A stretch of 7,827 nucleotides of DNA from positions 1-7,827 of the forward strand of contig DGKJ01000018.1 in NCBI GenBank assembly GCA_002387735.1, given 5' to 3'. The DNA is from Bacteriovoracaceae bacterium UBA4573 (GTDB lineage: Bacteria; Bdellovibrionota; UBA1018; UBA923). Made by a program: the position numbers and the translations under genes. The notes beneath the pieces were generated by a model that saw only the letters and a list, made by a program, of their open reading frames with translations, searched no databases and was not told the DNA's origin. Below are positions 1 through 6,430 of the stretch, piece after piece; the stretch's first letter is position 1, and each line of letters begins with the position of its first letter.

Positions 1-189
1 CCTAGCGGAAAAACGCACAACCTCAGCTCCCAAACGAGACATGTCGTAATCAGCGGATAGGCTGGCCATCATTTCAATTCCACAACACGACGTCCCGAAA
101 GGCAGGGGCCAAAGTGAGTTTTTTCGCCCCCAATTGATCACGGCGTCTAACCTGGTTGTGATAATTTCTGGTGATCCGTCTTTCGCCAT
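1..189 (-). CDS. nuoB: NuoB, complex I [4Fe-4S] N2 subunit, N-terminal 63 residues (runs off the left edge)
   Basis: This reading frame starts at ATG 187-189 and stays open to base 1, so only the first 63 codons are present. NuoB is the peripheral subunit that carries the terminal cluster N2, which passes electrons to quinone at the junction with NuoD and NuoH. The visible part contains the family signature: W20-G-R, then LPFGTSCCGIEMMA at about residues 29-42, with the tandem cysteines C35 and C36 that ligate N2, followed by the conserved D49-x-x-R52 and R59. It lies 15 bp after nuoA, the usual nuoA-nuoB arrangement, so the two are almost certainly co-transcribed. The ribosome-binding site is weak (GAG about 9 bases before ATG), consistent with translational coupling to nuoA. 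The remaining cysteine ligands lie outside the window. Nothing in this part looks degenerate, unlike the membrane subunits encoded upstream. Identification is secure from the motif. Confidence 0.95.
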   Translation of the reverse strand, partial: MAKDGSPEIITTRLDAVINWGRKNSLWPLPFGTSCCGIEMMASLSADYDMSRLGAEVVRFSAR

Positions 190-204
190 ACCGTTACTCG
201 CGTT

Positions 205-567
205 CTAATCCCACTCCAAGACGCCCTTGCGATAAATGTAGATATACCCTACGAGCAAAATGAGCGTGAAAACAAACATTTCTATCAAGATGAATGAATT
301 AACAGCTAAGAACTTTTTATAGGCGATGGCCCAAGGCACAAAAAAGACCGCCTCCACATCGAAAAGCAAAAAGATAATCGCGACGATATAGAATTTCACC
401 GACACACGTCGGCGAGCGTCGCCAACGGGGGGGACGCCGCATTCATATACGTCCATTTTCAGAACGTTCGGGTTCTTCGGTCCAAAAATATGGGTGATCA
501 CCAGAACGACTCCAGCGATTGTCATGCCGACACCCATTAAAATTAAAACGGGCACGTATGCACTCAC
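205..567 (-). CDS. nuoA: NuoA, complex I membrane subunit A (ND3 homologue)
   Basis: NuoA is a three-helix membrane protein of complex I next to NuoH, NuoJ and NuoK; the loop after TM1 reaches the quinone site. The 120-residue product has the family length and hallmarks: a YECG motif at residues 41-44 (with the Glu that matches E. coli E51), a basic patch R52-R54, KFY at 58-60, FDVEAVFFVPWA at about 69-80 with both conserved acidic residues D70 and E72, and a C-terminal YRKGVLEW. Three hydrophobic segments are visible at about 5-27, 58-80 and 91-111. Translation starts at GTG 565-567, preceded by a strong AAAGGGG Shine-Dalgarno six bases upstream; no in-frame ATG exists before the upstream stop at 610-612. 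It is separated from nuoN by about 110 bp, so it may begin its own transcription unit, and nuoB follows 15 bp later. All signature residues are retained, in contrast to NuoH and NuoJ-N here. Confidence 0.95.
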   Translation of the reverse strand: MSAYVPVLILMGVGMTIAGVVLVITHIFGPKNPNVLKMDVYECGVPPVGDARRRVSVKFYIVAIIFLLFDVEAVFFVPWAIAYKKFLAVNSFILIEMFVFTLILLVGYIYIYRKGVLEWD

Positions 568-573
568 ATCGAA

Positions 574-580
574 CCCCTTT
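574..580 (-). promoter_or_regulatory. Ribosome-binding site for nuoA that supports a GTG start
   Basis: The minus strand reads AAAGGGG six bases before GTG 565-567. An ATG at 567-569 overlaps the GTG by one base but is followed at once by TGA, so it cannot start nuoA. The spacing and the absence of any in-frame ATG make GTG the start. The ATG-TGA pair forms a minimal start-stop unit overlapping the true start. Confidence 0.7.
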
Positions 581-601
581 CCAAAAAATTTATGATCGTT
601 A

Positions 602-637
602 GATGGATATTATAAATAAATGGATGAACTTGGTATA
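602..637 (-). promoter_or_regulatory. Possible promoter for nuoAB in the nuoN-nuoA gap
   Basis: On the minus strand a perfect TATAAT hexamer lies at 609-614. Transcription would start near 602 and give a leader of roughly 35 bases before the nuoA GTG, leaving the Shine-Dalgarno at 574-580 well placed. No good -35 hexamer is present at 16-18 bp upstream (the window there reads TATACC or ATACCA), so an activator or another sigma factor may be needed, or the match is chance in an AT-rich stretch. The gap is the only sizeable intergenic space in the window, which favours a real control region. Confidence 0.4.
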
Positions 638-687
638 TTTTTGTTCGCGTACAAAATAAATACAAAAAACTCGATTTTTACCAAGTT
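627..687. repeat. 9-bp inverted repeat flanking the end of nuoN, with an inner hairpin
   Basis: AACTTGGTA at 627-635 is the exact reverse complement of TACCAAGTT at 679-687, with 43 bp between the arms. The right arm overlaps the nuoN stop codon (TAA, 678-680) and its last codons. Inside the loop there is a smaller repeat, TTTTGT 639-644 and ACAAAA 651-656, around the six bases TCGCGT. The left arm lies just upstream of the candidate -10 of nuoA. The structure lacks a GC-rich stem followed by a T run, so it is not a standard terminator; it could be a dimeric-regulator site, an mRNA processing or stability element between the nuoN and nuoA messages, or chance. Confidence 0.45.
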
Positions 688-2162
688 AGCTTCGAAACAG
701 ATTCTGCCAACGCTCCGTGAAGGGTATTCCACGCCACTCCCAAAATCACGGTGGGTACCAACATGGCGATAACAACGAATCGGGCAGCGTTGGCGGACCC
801 GCGAAATTCCTCGAGCTGGCGAATGGGATAAAATATTTCTTTAATCAGCTTCCCATAAGCAACCAAACCAATCACCCAATTCAGGACCACAACGCCGGCC
901 AGCCAATACAGCTTTCCGTGAACAACCGCTCCCAGCAGTTCAAAACGGCTGGCGAACCCCGCGAATGGCGGCAACCCGGCCAAACTTAGTAAAAAAATAC
1001 ATGCAGCTACTCCGATAAGACCGTCACGCCAAACTAACCCTCTAAAAGACTCGAAGGACTCGCCCTGACTGGATTCAATTATGCGGTGCGTAACCGCGAA
1101 GATCCCAAAAAGCGCCACCCCAAAACTAGTTACTCCTGAAAGGATCGCCACAATCGCCCTTTGGTCCAACACTGCCATTCCGAGAAGAATGTAACCCACT
1201 TGAGCTACTGCACAGTAAGCCAAAAACCTTTTCACGTTGGACTGCCTAACCGAACCCAAAGTCCCCACGCTAATTGTTAAAGCACTGAGAATTGAAAAGA
1301 GCAGATCCCAGCGCACACTCGGAATAGGCGCCCATCCGCCATCCTGGGGAACTCCAAAAAGTTGTACACAAAATTTTAGCAGTAACGAAAGTCCACTAAT
1401 AAAGGGTACTGCCAAGATAAATCCCGAAAACACCGTCGGCGCGCCCTGGCTTGCATCTGGAGCGAGCATTTGGAACGGGAACACCCAAGCCAATACCAAC
1501 GGGCACAGCGCCAGAAAGGAAAATGTAACCAACGAAAACCCCGCTGCCGTGCCGCGCGACTCGAGCTGAGCGCGGATTTCAGGAATATAGAGGGAGTCGG
1601 TATGAAAAAACAACAAAGCCATGCCAAAAAGAAAAACGGCCAAAACGATCTGTGAGTGAAGAAAGTATTTTAATCCTGCTTCGCTGGAGGTTTTCGGCCG
1701 CGCTCTAAATGCCGTCAGCAAAGTTGCGGACAATATGCACATTTGAATGGCTACGTAAGCGGCCAATAGGTTTTGCGCCGACACGATGATCATAGACGAA
1801 AATAGCATCAGCAGAAGTAATGCGTAAAATTCGCCTCGGGTTTCAATTCGAATCTCTTTAGTCGAAGCCACCATGGGTACGGTGGCCAAACCGCACAACA
1901 CCGCCATCGCCTTTAGGAACTGACTAACTGGGTCGATCATTAATGAATCCTGGGCCAATCGACTTGGCGCCAAATTCCAGGTCATTACCAAAACCACAAG
2001 CGCAGCAAAAATTCCGATAAAGGTCAAAAAGCCCGAAAGTTCCCGTGTCGAATTATCCTTATAAGCAAAAAACGTATCCGCCAATATCACAAGAACTGCC
2101 GTGAGCAGAATAATTGCCTCTGGAAGTACAGATAAATTCTGACTTAGATCACTGTTGAACAT
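678..2162 (-). CDS. nuoN: NuoN, antiporter-like complex I membrane subunit with altered proton-channel residues
   Basis: NuoN (ND2 homologue) is the antiporter-like subunit nearest the quinone module and normally forms a proton half-channel pair. The 494-residue product has the family length and aligns without gaps to E. coli NuoN around TM5-TM8 and TM12: EFY at 112-113, FGMALLF at about 179-185, GAP at 240-242, LSLAGLPP at about 392-399. Several key residues are changed (numbered from the ATG at 2160-2162): the TM5 Glu (E. coli E133) is Q140, TM7 Lys (K217) is L224, the PFH His is Q231, TM8 Lys (K247) is F254, TM12 Lys (K395) is R406, while K165 (E. coli K158) is kept. The frame continues up to ATG 2184-2186, but the start at 2160-2162 has the better purine-rich leader and fits other NuoN N-termini; it overlaps the end of nuoM by 14 bp. 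No frameshift or stop is seen. E. coli numbering is from memory. Confidence 0.93.
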   Translation of the reverse strand: MFNSDLSQNLSVLPEAIILLTAVLVILADTFFAYKDNSTRELSGFLTFIGIFAALVVLVMTWNLAPSRLAQDSLMIDPVSQFLKAMAVLCGLATVPMVASTKEIRIETRGEFYALLLLMLFSSMIIVSAQNLLAAYVAIQMCILSATLLTAFRARPKTSSEAGLKYFLHSQIVLAVFLFGMALLFFHTDSLYIPEIRAQLESRGTAAGFSLVTFSFLALCPLVLAWVFPFQMLAPDASQGAPTVFSGFILAVPFISGLSLLLKFCVQLFGVPQDGGWAPIPSVRWDLLFSILSALTISVGTLGSVRQSNVKRFLAYCAVAQVGYILLGMAVLDQRAIVAILSGVTSFGVALFGIFAVTHRIIESSQGESFESFRGLVWRDGLIGVAACIFLLSLAGLPPFAGFASRFELLGAVVHGKLYWLAGVVVLNWVIGLVAYGKLIKEIFYPIRQLEEFRGSANAARFVVIAMLVPTVILGVAWNTLHGALAESVSKLTW

Positions 2163-3741
2163 CTGTCTTACTTTCTTCTGGCGCATGGAGCGCTGATACC
2201 AATTTGGCCACAGTGTTTTCGGAGACCCGAATTAAATAACCTGGCGATACCCCGATAAAAATAATTAGAGCGACCATTGGCAACACAATGGCTTTTTCAC
2301 CAAGACTCAGATCAAAAACTCTCTCCGAGTCATGACCTGGCTTGCCCAAAAACACCCTTCGATAGGCTCCCATCAAAAATCCAGCCGTCAACAATATGCC
2401 GAAAAGTCCAACTAGAGTTAGAACCGCCCGCTCCTTAAACGCTCCTAAGAAAATCAAAGTTCGAGGGCCAAAAAGACCAATGCCGGGAAACCCTATGGCG
2501 GCAAACACCACAAGCGCGAAAATTGCGCTAAACCACGGGGACTGTAGGACCAATCCACCTAAAGTTGCTTTTTCGTTGTCGGTTGTAAGACTAAAGTGGC
2601 CAACTCTCTGTCCAATCACACTAACCAGGTAAACCATCAGGGCATTAATGATTACTGAACAAATCAATGCGAGCATTGCACCGTGAAGTGCGTTCTGAGA
2701 TATGACGGTTAATCCAAAAAAAACAAAACCAAATTGCCCGATCGTCGAATAGGCGAGCAGTCTTCGTAAATCTTTTTGGCCCAACGCACAAAAGGCCGAG
2801 TAGAGAATTGTGACCACTGAAATCACCGCTAACGCGTCTTTGAACCAAATTGTTGCTTCGGTAAAAAGACTATAATTTATCCGAATAAAGCCATAAATCG
2901 CCGCGGCCGGAACCGCAGAGCTTAACACCATTGCTACCGCGGGAGGAGCTTCACTCAATACTCTGGGCAACCATGCGTGCACCGGAACTAACGCCACACG
3001 AATTGCAAAACCGATAAACATTAACAAGTAAGCACTCTTTTCGAGATCCCATTCGCGATCCAGAAATAGAATCTTTGTTCCGTTTAATTTTTGATCATTC
3101 AGCGCTCCGAGGTCGAACGTATGCGGTTCGGCTGTGTAATATAGAAGCAACATACCCATAAGAATGAACACTGCCCCGATTAGCTGGTATACAACATATT
3201 CGGTAGCCGCTCGCTCGCGATCTTTCGCACCCCAAACACCGATTAGAAAATAGAGGGGCACGGATGCCATTAGAAAAAACACTAGAAACAAAAACAAATC
3301 CTGCGCAAGACACATTCCGAAAACCGTACTTTGTAAAAGCAGAAACAGCGCAAAATAACCTTTAGCCCCCGATATCTGATAGCCGGACTCCGAAAAAGAT
3401 GCGGCACCACCTTTTATATATCGAAATTGTTTCGCGGCAAAAATGCTCAAAAAGAATATGAGTGCTACCAAACAGACTAGAAAGACATTTAGACCGTCGA
3501 GACCAACGTTATATGAAATATTTAAACTAGATACCCAACGATGCTGGCTCACAAACTGTAAGGTGTTACTCGAAAAATCAAACTCTACTAAACAGACCAC
3601 ACTCAACAAGAGTGCGCCGAGTGCAAAAACGCTGGCTACCAATCTATGAATCGGTCGATCCCCACTAGGTATTAGGCAGATTATAGCAGCTCCAACTATC
3701 GGAAGGAGGGTTAGGGTGCTCAAAAGATTATCGAATAACAT
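2149..3741 (-). CDS. nuoM: NuoM, antiporter-like complex I membrane subunit with altered proton-channel residues
   Basis: NuoM (ND4 homologue) is the central antiporter-like subunit of the membrane arm. The 530-residue product has about 14 hydrophobic helices and clear family blocks: VPLYFLIGVWG at 161-171, VPVHAWLP at 252-259, DLRRLLAYSTI at 324-334, GFPGIGLFG at 417-425. Gapless motif alignment to E. coli NuoM shows that the central charged line is largely gone: TM5 Glu (E144) is L157, TM7 Lys (K234) is R248, TM8 Lys (K265) is A279, TM12 Glu (E407) is R427, H322 is Q336 and H348 is S362. The conserved P-x-H of TM7 is kept (H255). A new Glu, E181, stands where the TM6 region of relatives has Lys (AAT-K). 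The start ATG 3739-3741 has a good GAAAGGA site at 3747-3753. It begins 10 bp after nuoL and its end overlaps nuoN. The frame is intact over 530 codons, so this is not simple decay. Confidence 0.95.
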   Translation of the reverse strand: MLFDNLLSTLTLLPIVGAAIICLIPSGDRPIHRLVASVFALGALLLSVVCLVEFDFSSNTLQFVSQHRWVSSLNISYNVGLDGLNVFLVCLVALIFFLSIFAAKQFRYIKGGAASFSESGYQISGAKGYFALFLLLQSTVFGMCLAQDLFLFLVFFLMASVPLYFLIGVWGAKDRERAATEYVVYQLIGAVFILMGMLLLYYTAEPHTFDLGALNDQKLNGTKILFLDREWDLEKSAYLLMFIGFAIRVALVPVHAWLPRVLSEAPPAVAMVLSSAVPAAAIYGFIRINYSLFTEATIWFKDALAVISVVTILYSAFCALGQKDLRRLLAYSTIGQFGFVFFGLTVISQNALHGAMLALICSVIINALMVYLVSVIGQRVGHFSLTTDNEKATLGGLVLQSPWFSAIFALVVFAAIGFPGIGLFGPRTLIFLGAFKERAVLTLVGLFGILLTAGFLMGAYRRVFLGKPGHDSERVFDLSLGEKAIVLPMVALIIFIGVSPGYLIRVSENTVAKLVSALHAPEESKTDVQQ

Positions 3742-3751
3742 GGGAATCCTT

Positions 3752-5599
3752 TCACTTACTGGTCAAGAAGATGATAGCCGCCGTCAATAATACCCCGAGA
3801 ATAAAATAAAACTGCACCGCGCCATTGTGTACGAACTTCACTGCGGTTACGACGCCGTTTAAACTGCGTAGAATATTTTGAACAAATAATCTTTCGAGCA
3901 CTCCGTGTTCCAAACGATGAAAAACATGGGTAACAACATTAAAAACTTTTTTGCCAACGGTTCGAAAAACACCAGTTTCTCCGGCCGTCTCACAAACTAT
4001 TAAAATTCGACTGCCTAAAAATAATACTTTTTCGAAAAGTATCTCCAAATAACTGTACTCGCTGCCGACTTCACCAGCTATGGGCCTGCTCACTTTCAAG
4101 TTCCATCTTTCAACAAAGGCCGTACCTATTTTGGCATCACGATAAATCCAAAATATTGCGACCACGAAACCAACGAATACTTCTCCAATCACCAACGAGA
4201 GCGGAAGAATGTCCTCTGGGGAAAATTGCAGTAAATCGATGGGAAGTAACGCTACCGGCAGAAAAAATAGTACGACTCCAATTTGATACGTAGTGATGTT
4301 TTCAGAATTCGATAGACTCGCCAGACGAACTCGGCCCCAAATGGAAAACGAATACAAAAGACCTATAAAGACAGCAAAAGCCAAAAGGATTTGACCCAAC
4401 AATGGGTCCGCTGAAAGAGCCAGCAAACTTCGATACCACTCAAACTTGGACCATCCAGTTCCAAAAAAAGGAACACCCACAGTCACCAGTCCTAGGGAAT
4501 ATTGGGCCCAGAGGGGATAGGATGCGAGAAGTGCGCTTTCGGTAGAAATTACAGTCCAGTGCAAAACCATCCACGCTAACAGCGTGAACCCTGCAGCCGC
4601 TATAACCATTTCGGAGGAAGACGCCGAACCCACCGCGATCATCGCCAAAGCGATAGACGAGAAGTAGGTCTGTAAATAGCAAACAAAACTACTGTCATCT
4701 CTGCTGGCAATTTTGGACAGAACAACTATCAGAGCTGAGGCAAGACCTACTATCGCTGCGACGGTCTGAATCTGTGAATGAGTGAACAGTACCCCGAATT
4801 TATGAAACAATATTCCCAGGGGAAGCATTTGATAAAATATCGCAGTTAGTACCCCGGGCCCGCGAGCCGACGCCTGATGCGCTACGGTTTTCGTCACTGG
4901 CAGTAAAGATTGTCTAAAAATGATGCCAACCAAAAGTGCGATACTGCCCCAAAGCGGCATTCGTGACGCGACTTCCGGAGTAATCTCCGCCAATTTTCCA
5001 CTTGGCACAAACCCGCTCAACGCCAGAGCAGCTACACACAGAATTGATTCGCCAACCACCGAAGTCACAAAAAAACGATATGTTCGGGTGGATTTAATAT
5101 CGAGGTTTGACCGCCCTACATAAACCGTTAAAAGGGAACCAATAATAAAAAACGACCACCCACCACAAAATGTCAGCACGTTTCCAGCAGCAGAGGTAAG
5201 TAAAAAGCCCATTGAAAAAAATGGCATCGCCATTTCGGGGCCCGATTCTATCGTCCTCTCGTTAGAATCTCGAATGGCCCTTATTCTTAAAATTAAGAAA
5301 TGAATATTCAGTAAAAATACAGCTGCAGCTGACGCTAAAAACCAAAACTTTTCTCCTACACCTAAATTAAGGTTAATGAACAAGTTTTGATCTGGGCCGG
5401 GGGAAAACCAGCTAAACTCCCAGTTCCAGACTTCGCCGGAGGACATCAATACGACAGCCCAAACTACCCCTGAGAAACCTAATGCACTCATGATTACAGC
5501 TGGTAATCCAGGAATCCACTTCCCTTTAGGAGCGAAGAGCTGAATAAGAATACCCGCGAAGGCAGCGGCTAATGATAAAAAATATGGGGTCGATAGCAT
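3752..5599 (-). CDS. nuoL: NuoL, distal antiporter-like complex I subunit with lateral helix, strongly divergent
   Basis: NuoL (ND5 homologue) is the distal antiporter-like subunit, and its C-terminal lateral helix braces the membrane arm. The 615-residue product matches the family length. Recognisable blocks are GGW at 146-148 (TM5), LLP at 232-234 (TM7), TGWSKFE at 381-387 (TM12) and a C-terminal stretch from about 515 to 590 that fits the lateral helix, followed by a final helix beginning NGAVQFYFILGV at 592. Key residues differ: TM5 Glu (E. coli E144) is S149, TM7 Lys (K229) is R229, TM8 His (H254) is I254, and the HAFFK block with H338 and K342 is replaced by uncharged residues near 335-345. 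E184 stands for D178, and K385 probably matches K399. This is the least conserved subunit in the window, and position plus C-terminal architecture carry much of the call. ATG 5597-5599 overlaps the nuoK stop by one base (TAATG), implying translational coupling. Confidence 0.88.
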   Translation of the reverse strand: MLSTPYFLSLAAAFAGILIQLFAPKGKWIPGLPAVIMSALGFSGVVWAVVLMSSGEVWNWEFSWFSPGPDQNLFINLNLGVGEKFWFLASAAAVFLLNIHFLILRIRAIRDSNERTIESGPEMAMPFFSMGFLLTSAAGNVLTFCGGWSFFIIGSLLTVYVGRSNLDIKSTRTYRFFVTSVVGESILCVAALALSGFVPSGKLAEITPEVASRMPLWGSIALLVGIIFRQSLLPVTKTVAHQASARGPGVLTAIFYQMLPLGILFHKFGVLFTHSQIQTVAAIVGLASALIVVLSKIASRDDSSFVCYLQTYFSSIALAMIAVGSASSSEMVIAAAGFTLLAWMVLHWTVISTESALLASYPLWAQYSLGLVTVGVPFFGTGWSKFEWYRSLLALSADPLLGQILLAFAVFIGLLYSFSIWGRVRLASLSNSENITTYQIGVVLFFLPVALLPIDLLQFSPEDILPLSLVIGEVFVGFVVAIFWIYRDAKIGTAFVERWNLKVSRPIAGEVGSEYSYLEILFEKVLFLGSRILIVCETAGETGVFRTVGKKVFNVVTHVFHRLEHGVLERLFVQNILRSLNGVVTAVKFVHNGAVQFYFILGVLLTAAIIFLTSK

Positions 5600-5910
5600 T
5601 ATTCTCTTAACTCCACGGCATCGTTTATATTGCTGCGTTTCACGGCTCTAAACCTAGAAAAGAAAATAATGTAACCCAAAACCGAACTCATACTCATAGA
5701 CACGGTTACAATTAACGCAAAAATCTGTGCAGTATTTCTAGCTGTCTCGCTGGCTGTTCCAATTGCACATATGGCCAATACCGCGCCAGCAGCCGCGGTT
5801 TGAAGTGCCGCGAACAACACAACAAGATTTGTTCTGAAAAGCGCACCGCCTATTCCTAATCCCAATAAAATTGCCGCCAAAACTAGAATGTCATTTACGT
5901 TAGGACTCAT
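5599..5910 (-). CDS. nuoK: NuoK, complex I membrane subunit K lacking both essential Glu residues
   Basis: NuoK (ND4L homologue) has three helices and links NuoJ and NuoA to NuoN; its Glu residues in TM2 and TM3 (E. coli E36 and E72) are normally invariant or nearly so and needed for activity. The 103-residue product (E. coli has 100) aligns without gaps: R-T-N-L at 26-29, TM2 about 29-50, TM3 about 62-84, and the typical C-terminal NINDAVELR at 94-102. In this protein E36 is Q37 (codon at 5800-5802) and E72 is S75 (codon at 5686-5688). The start is taken at ATG 5908-5910, because GGAG lies five bases upstream and the N-terminus then matches relatives; TTG and ATG codons at 5926-5931 are in frame but less well placed. 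It overlaps nuoJ by 11 bp and nuoL by one base. Identity rests on size, helix pattern, tail motif and operon position. Confidence 0.9.
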   Translation of the reverse strand: MSPNVNDILVLAAILLGLGIGGALFRTNLVVLFAALQTAAAGAVLAICAIGTASETARNTAQIFALIVTVSMSMSSVLGYIIFFSRFRAVKRSNINDAVELRE

Positions 5911-6430
5911 TGCTACTCCGTTGCCCATCAATTCTTCGCCGCAATGTAGAGGCCCCTATCACCACGATTAAAATCAAAAACCCAATAAGATGTAGCACGA
6001 TGGAGTGCTCTCCGAGCAGTTGCTTTCCTAGGGCTTCCATCGGAATGCCCGGATCAAAACTACTTCGATCTAGTGCTAAGCCCTGTCTCTTAATCGCCCA
6101 TAGAAAACCAAAACCAAAGCCACCACCAACAAAAAGTCCTATATAATTTGCAAACTTTTTAGTGCCTTCAGATTTTTGAAAACCGTTGGAAAGATCGCCG
6201 ACCAACGCGCTTGAAAACGAGAGAAACAGAACGGTCGCAATAGCAGACCAGGAAAAAAATATTAAAGAAATGGCGCGATAGCCCAAATAAAGCATTATTC
6301 CCGACAAGGAAACGTTCAACACGAATAACGCAAAGGAGATTCGGTATAAATTCTTTGAGAATAAAAGATAAACCGCACAAAAAAGAGTGGTGGCAAACAA
6401 CAAATAGAGCAATAGACCCAAAAGTGTCAT
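5900..6430 (-). CDS. nuoJ: NuoJ, complex I membrane subunit J (ND6 homologue), divergent TM3
   Basis: NuoJ sits between NuoH, NuoA and NuoK; its third helix contains a pi-bulge thought to couple the quinone site to the proton channels. The 176-residue product (E. coli has 184) shows helices at about 3-24, 30-50, 54-77, 94-113 and 143-161, ending in a basic RRR tail at 164-166, as is usual in the family. The TM3 block that in relatives reads YAGA-x-MVLF is WSAIATVLF at 61-69, so the conserved Tyr (E. coli Y59) is W61 and the bulge-associated Gly is lost. In the last helix, a position usually Glu (FE) is H147. The ATG at 6428-6430 overlaps the nuoI stop (ATGA) and has a strong GGAGG three to four bases upstream. 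The protein is poorly conserved even among normal NuoJ, so the call leans on size, the GA-x-x-L-RRR end and operon position. Confidence 0.88.
   Translation of the reverse strand: MTLLGLLLYLLFATTLFCAVYLLFSKNLYRISFALFVLNVSLSGIMLYLGYRAISLIFFSWSAIATVLFLSFSSALVGDLSNGFQKSEGTKKFANYIGLFVGGGFGFGFLWAIKRQGLALDRSSFDPGIPMEALGKQLLGEHSIVLHLIGFLILIVVIGASTLRRRIDGQRSSNES
5916..5919 (-). promoter_or_regulatory. Ribosome-binding site that decides the nuoK start
   Basis: The minus strand reads GGAG five bases before ATG 5908-5910, inside the end of nuoJ. This favours the 103-residue NuoK over a version seven residues longer that would begin with TTG at 5929-5931. Confidence 0.6.

Noticed and set aside
664..679. 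Rho-independent terminator after nuoN (AAAAAA-CTCGA-TTTTT)
   Set aside because: The stem is made only of A-T pairs and would be unstable; no GC-rich hairpin with a T tail is present.
2163..2186. NuoN start at ATG 2184-2186 (eight residues longer)
   Set aside because: No ribosome-binding site precedes it, and the extra MRQKKVRQ is not typical of NuoN; ATG 2160-2162 has a purine-rich leader.
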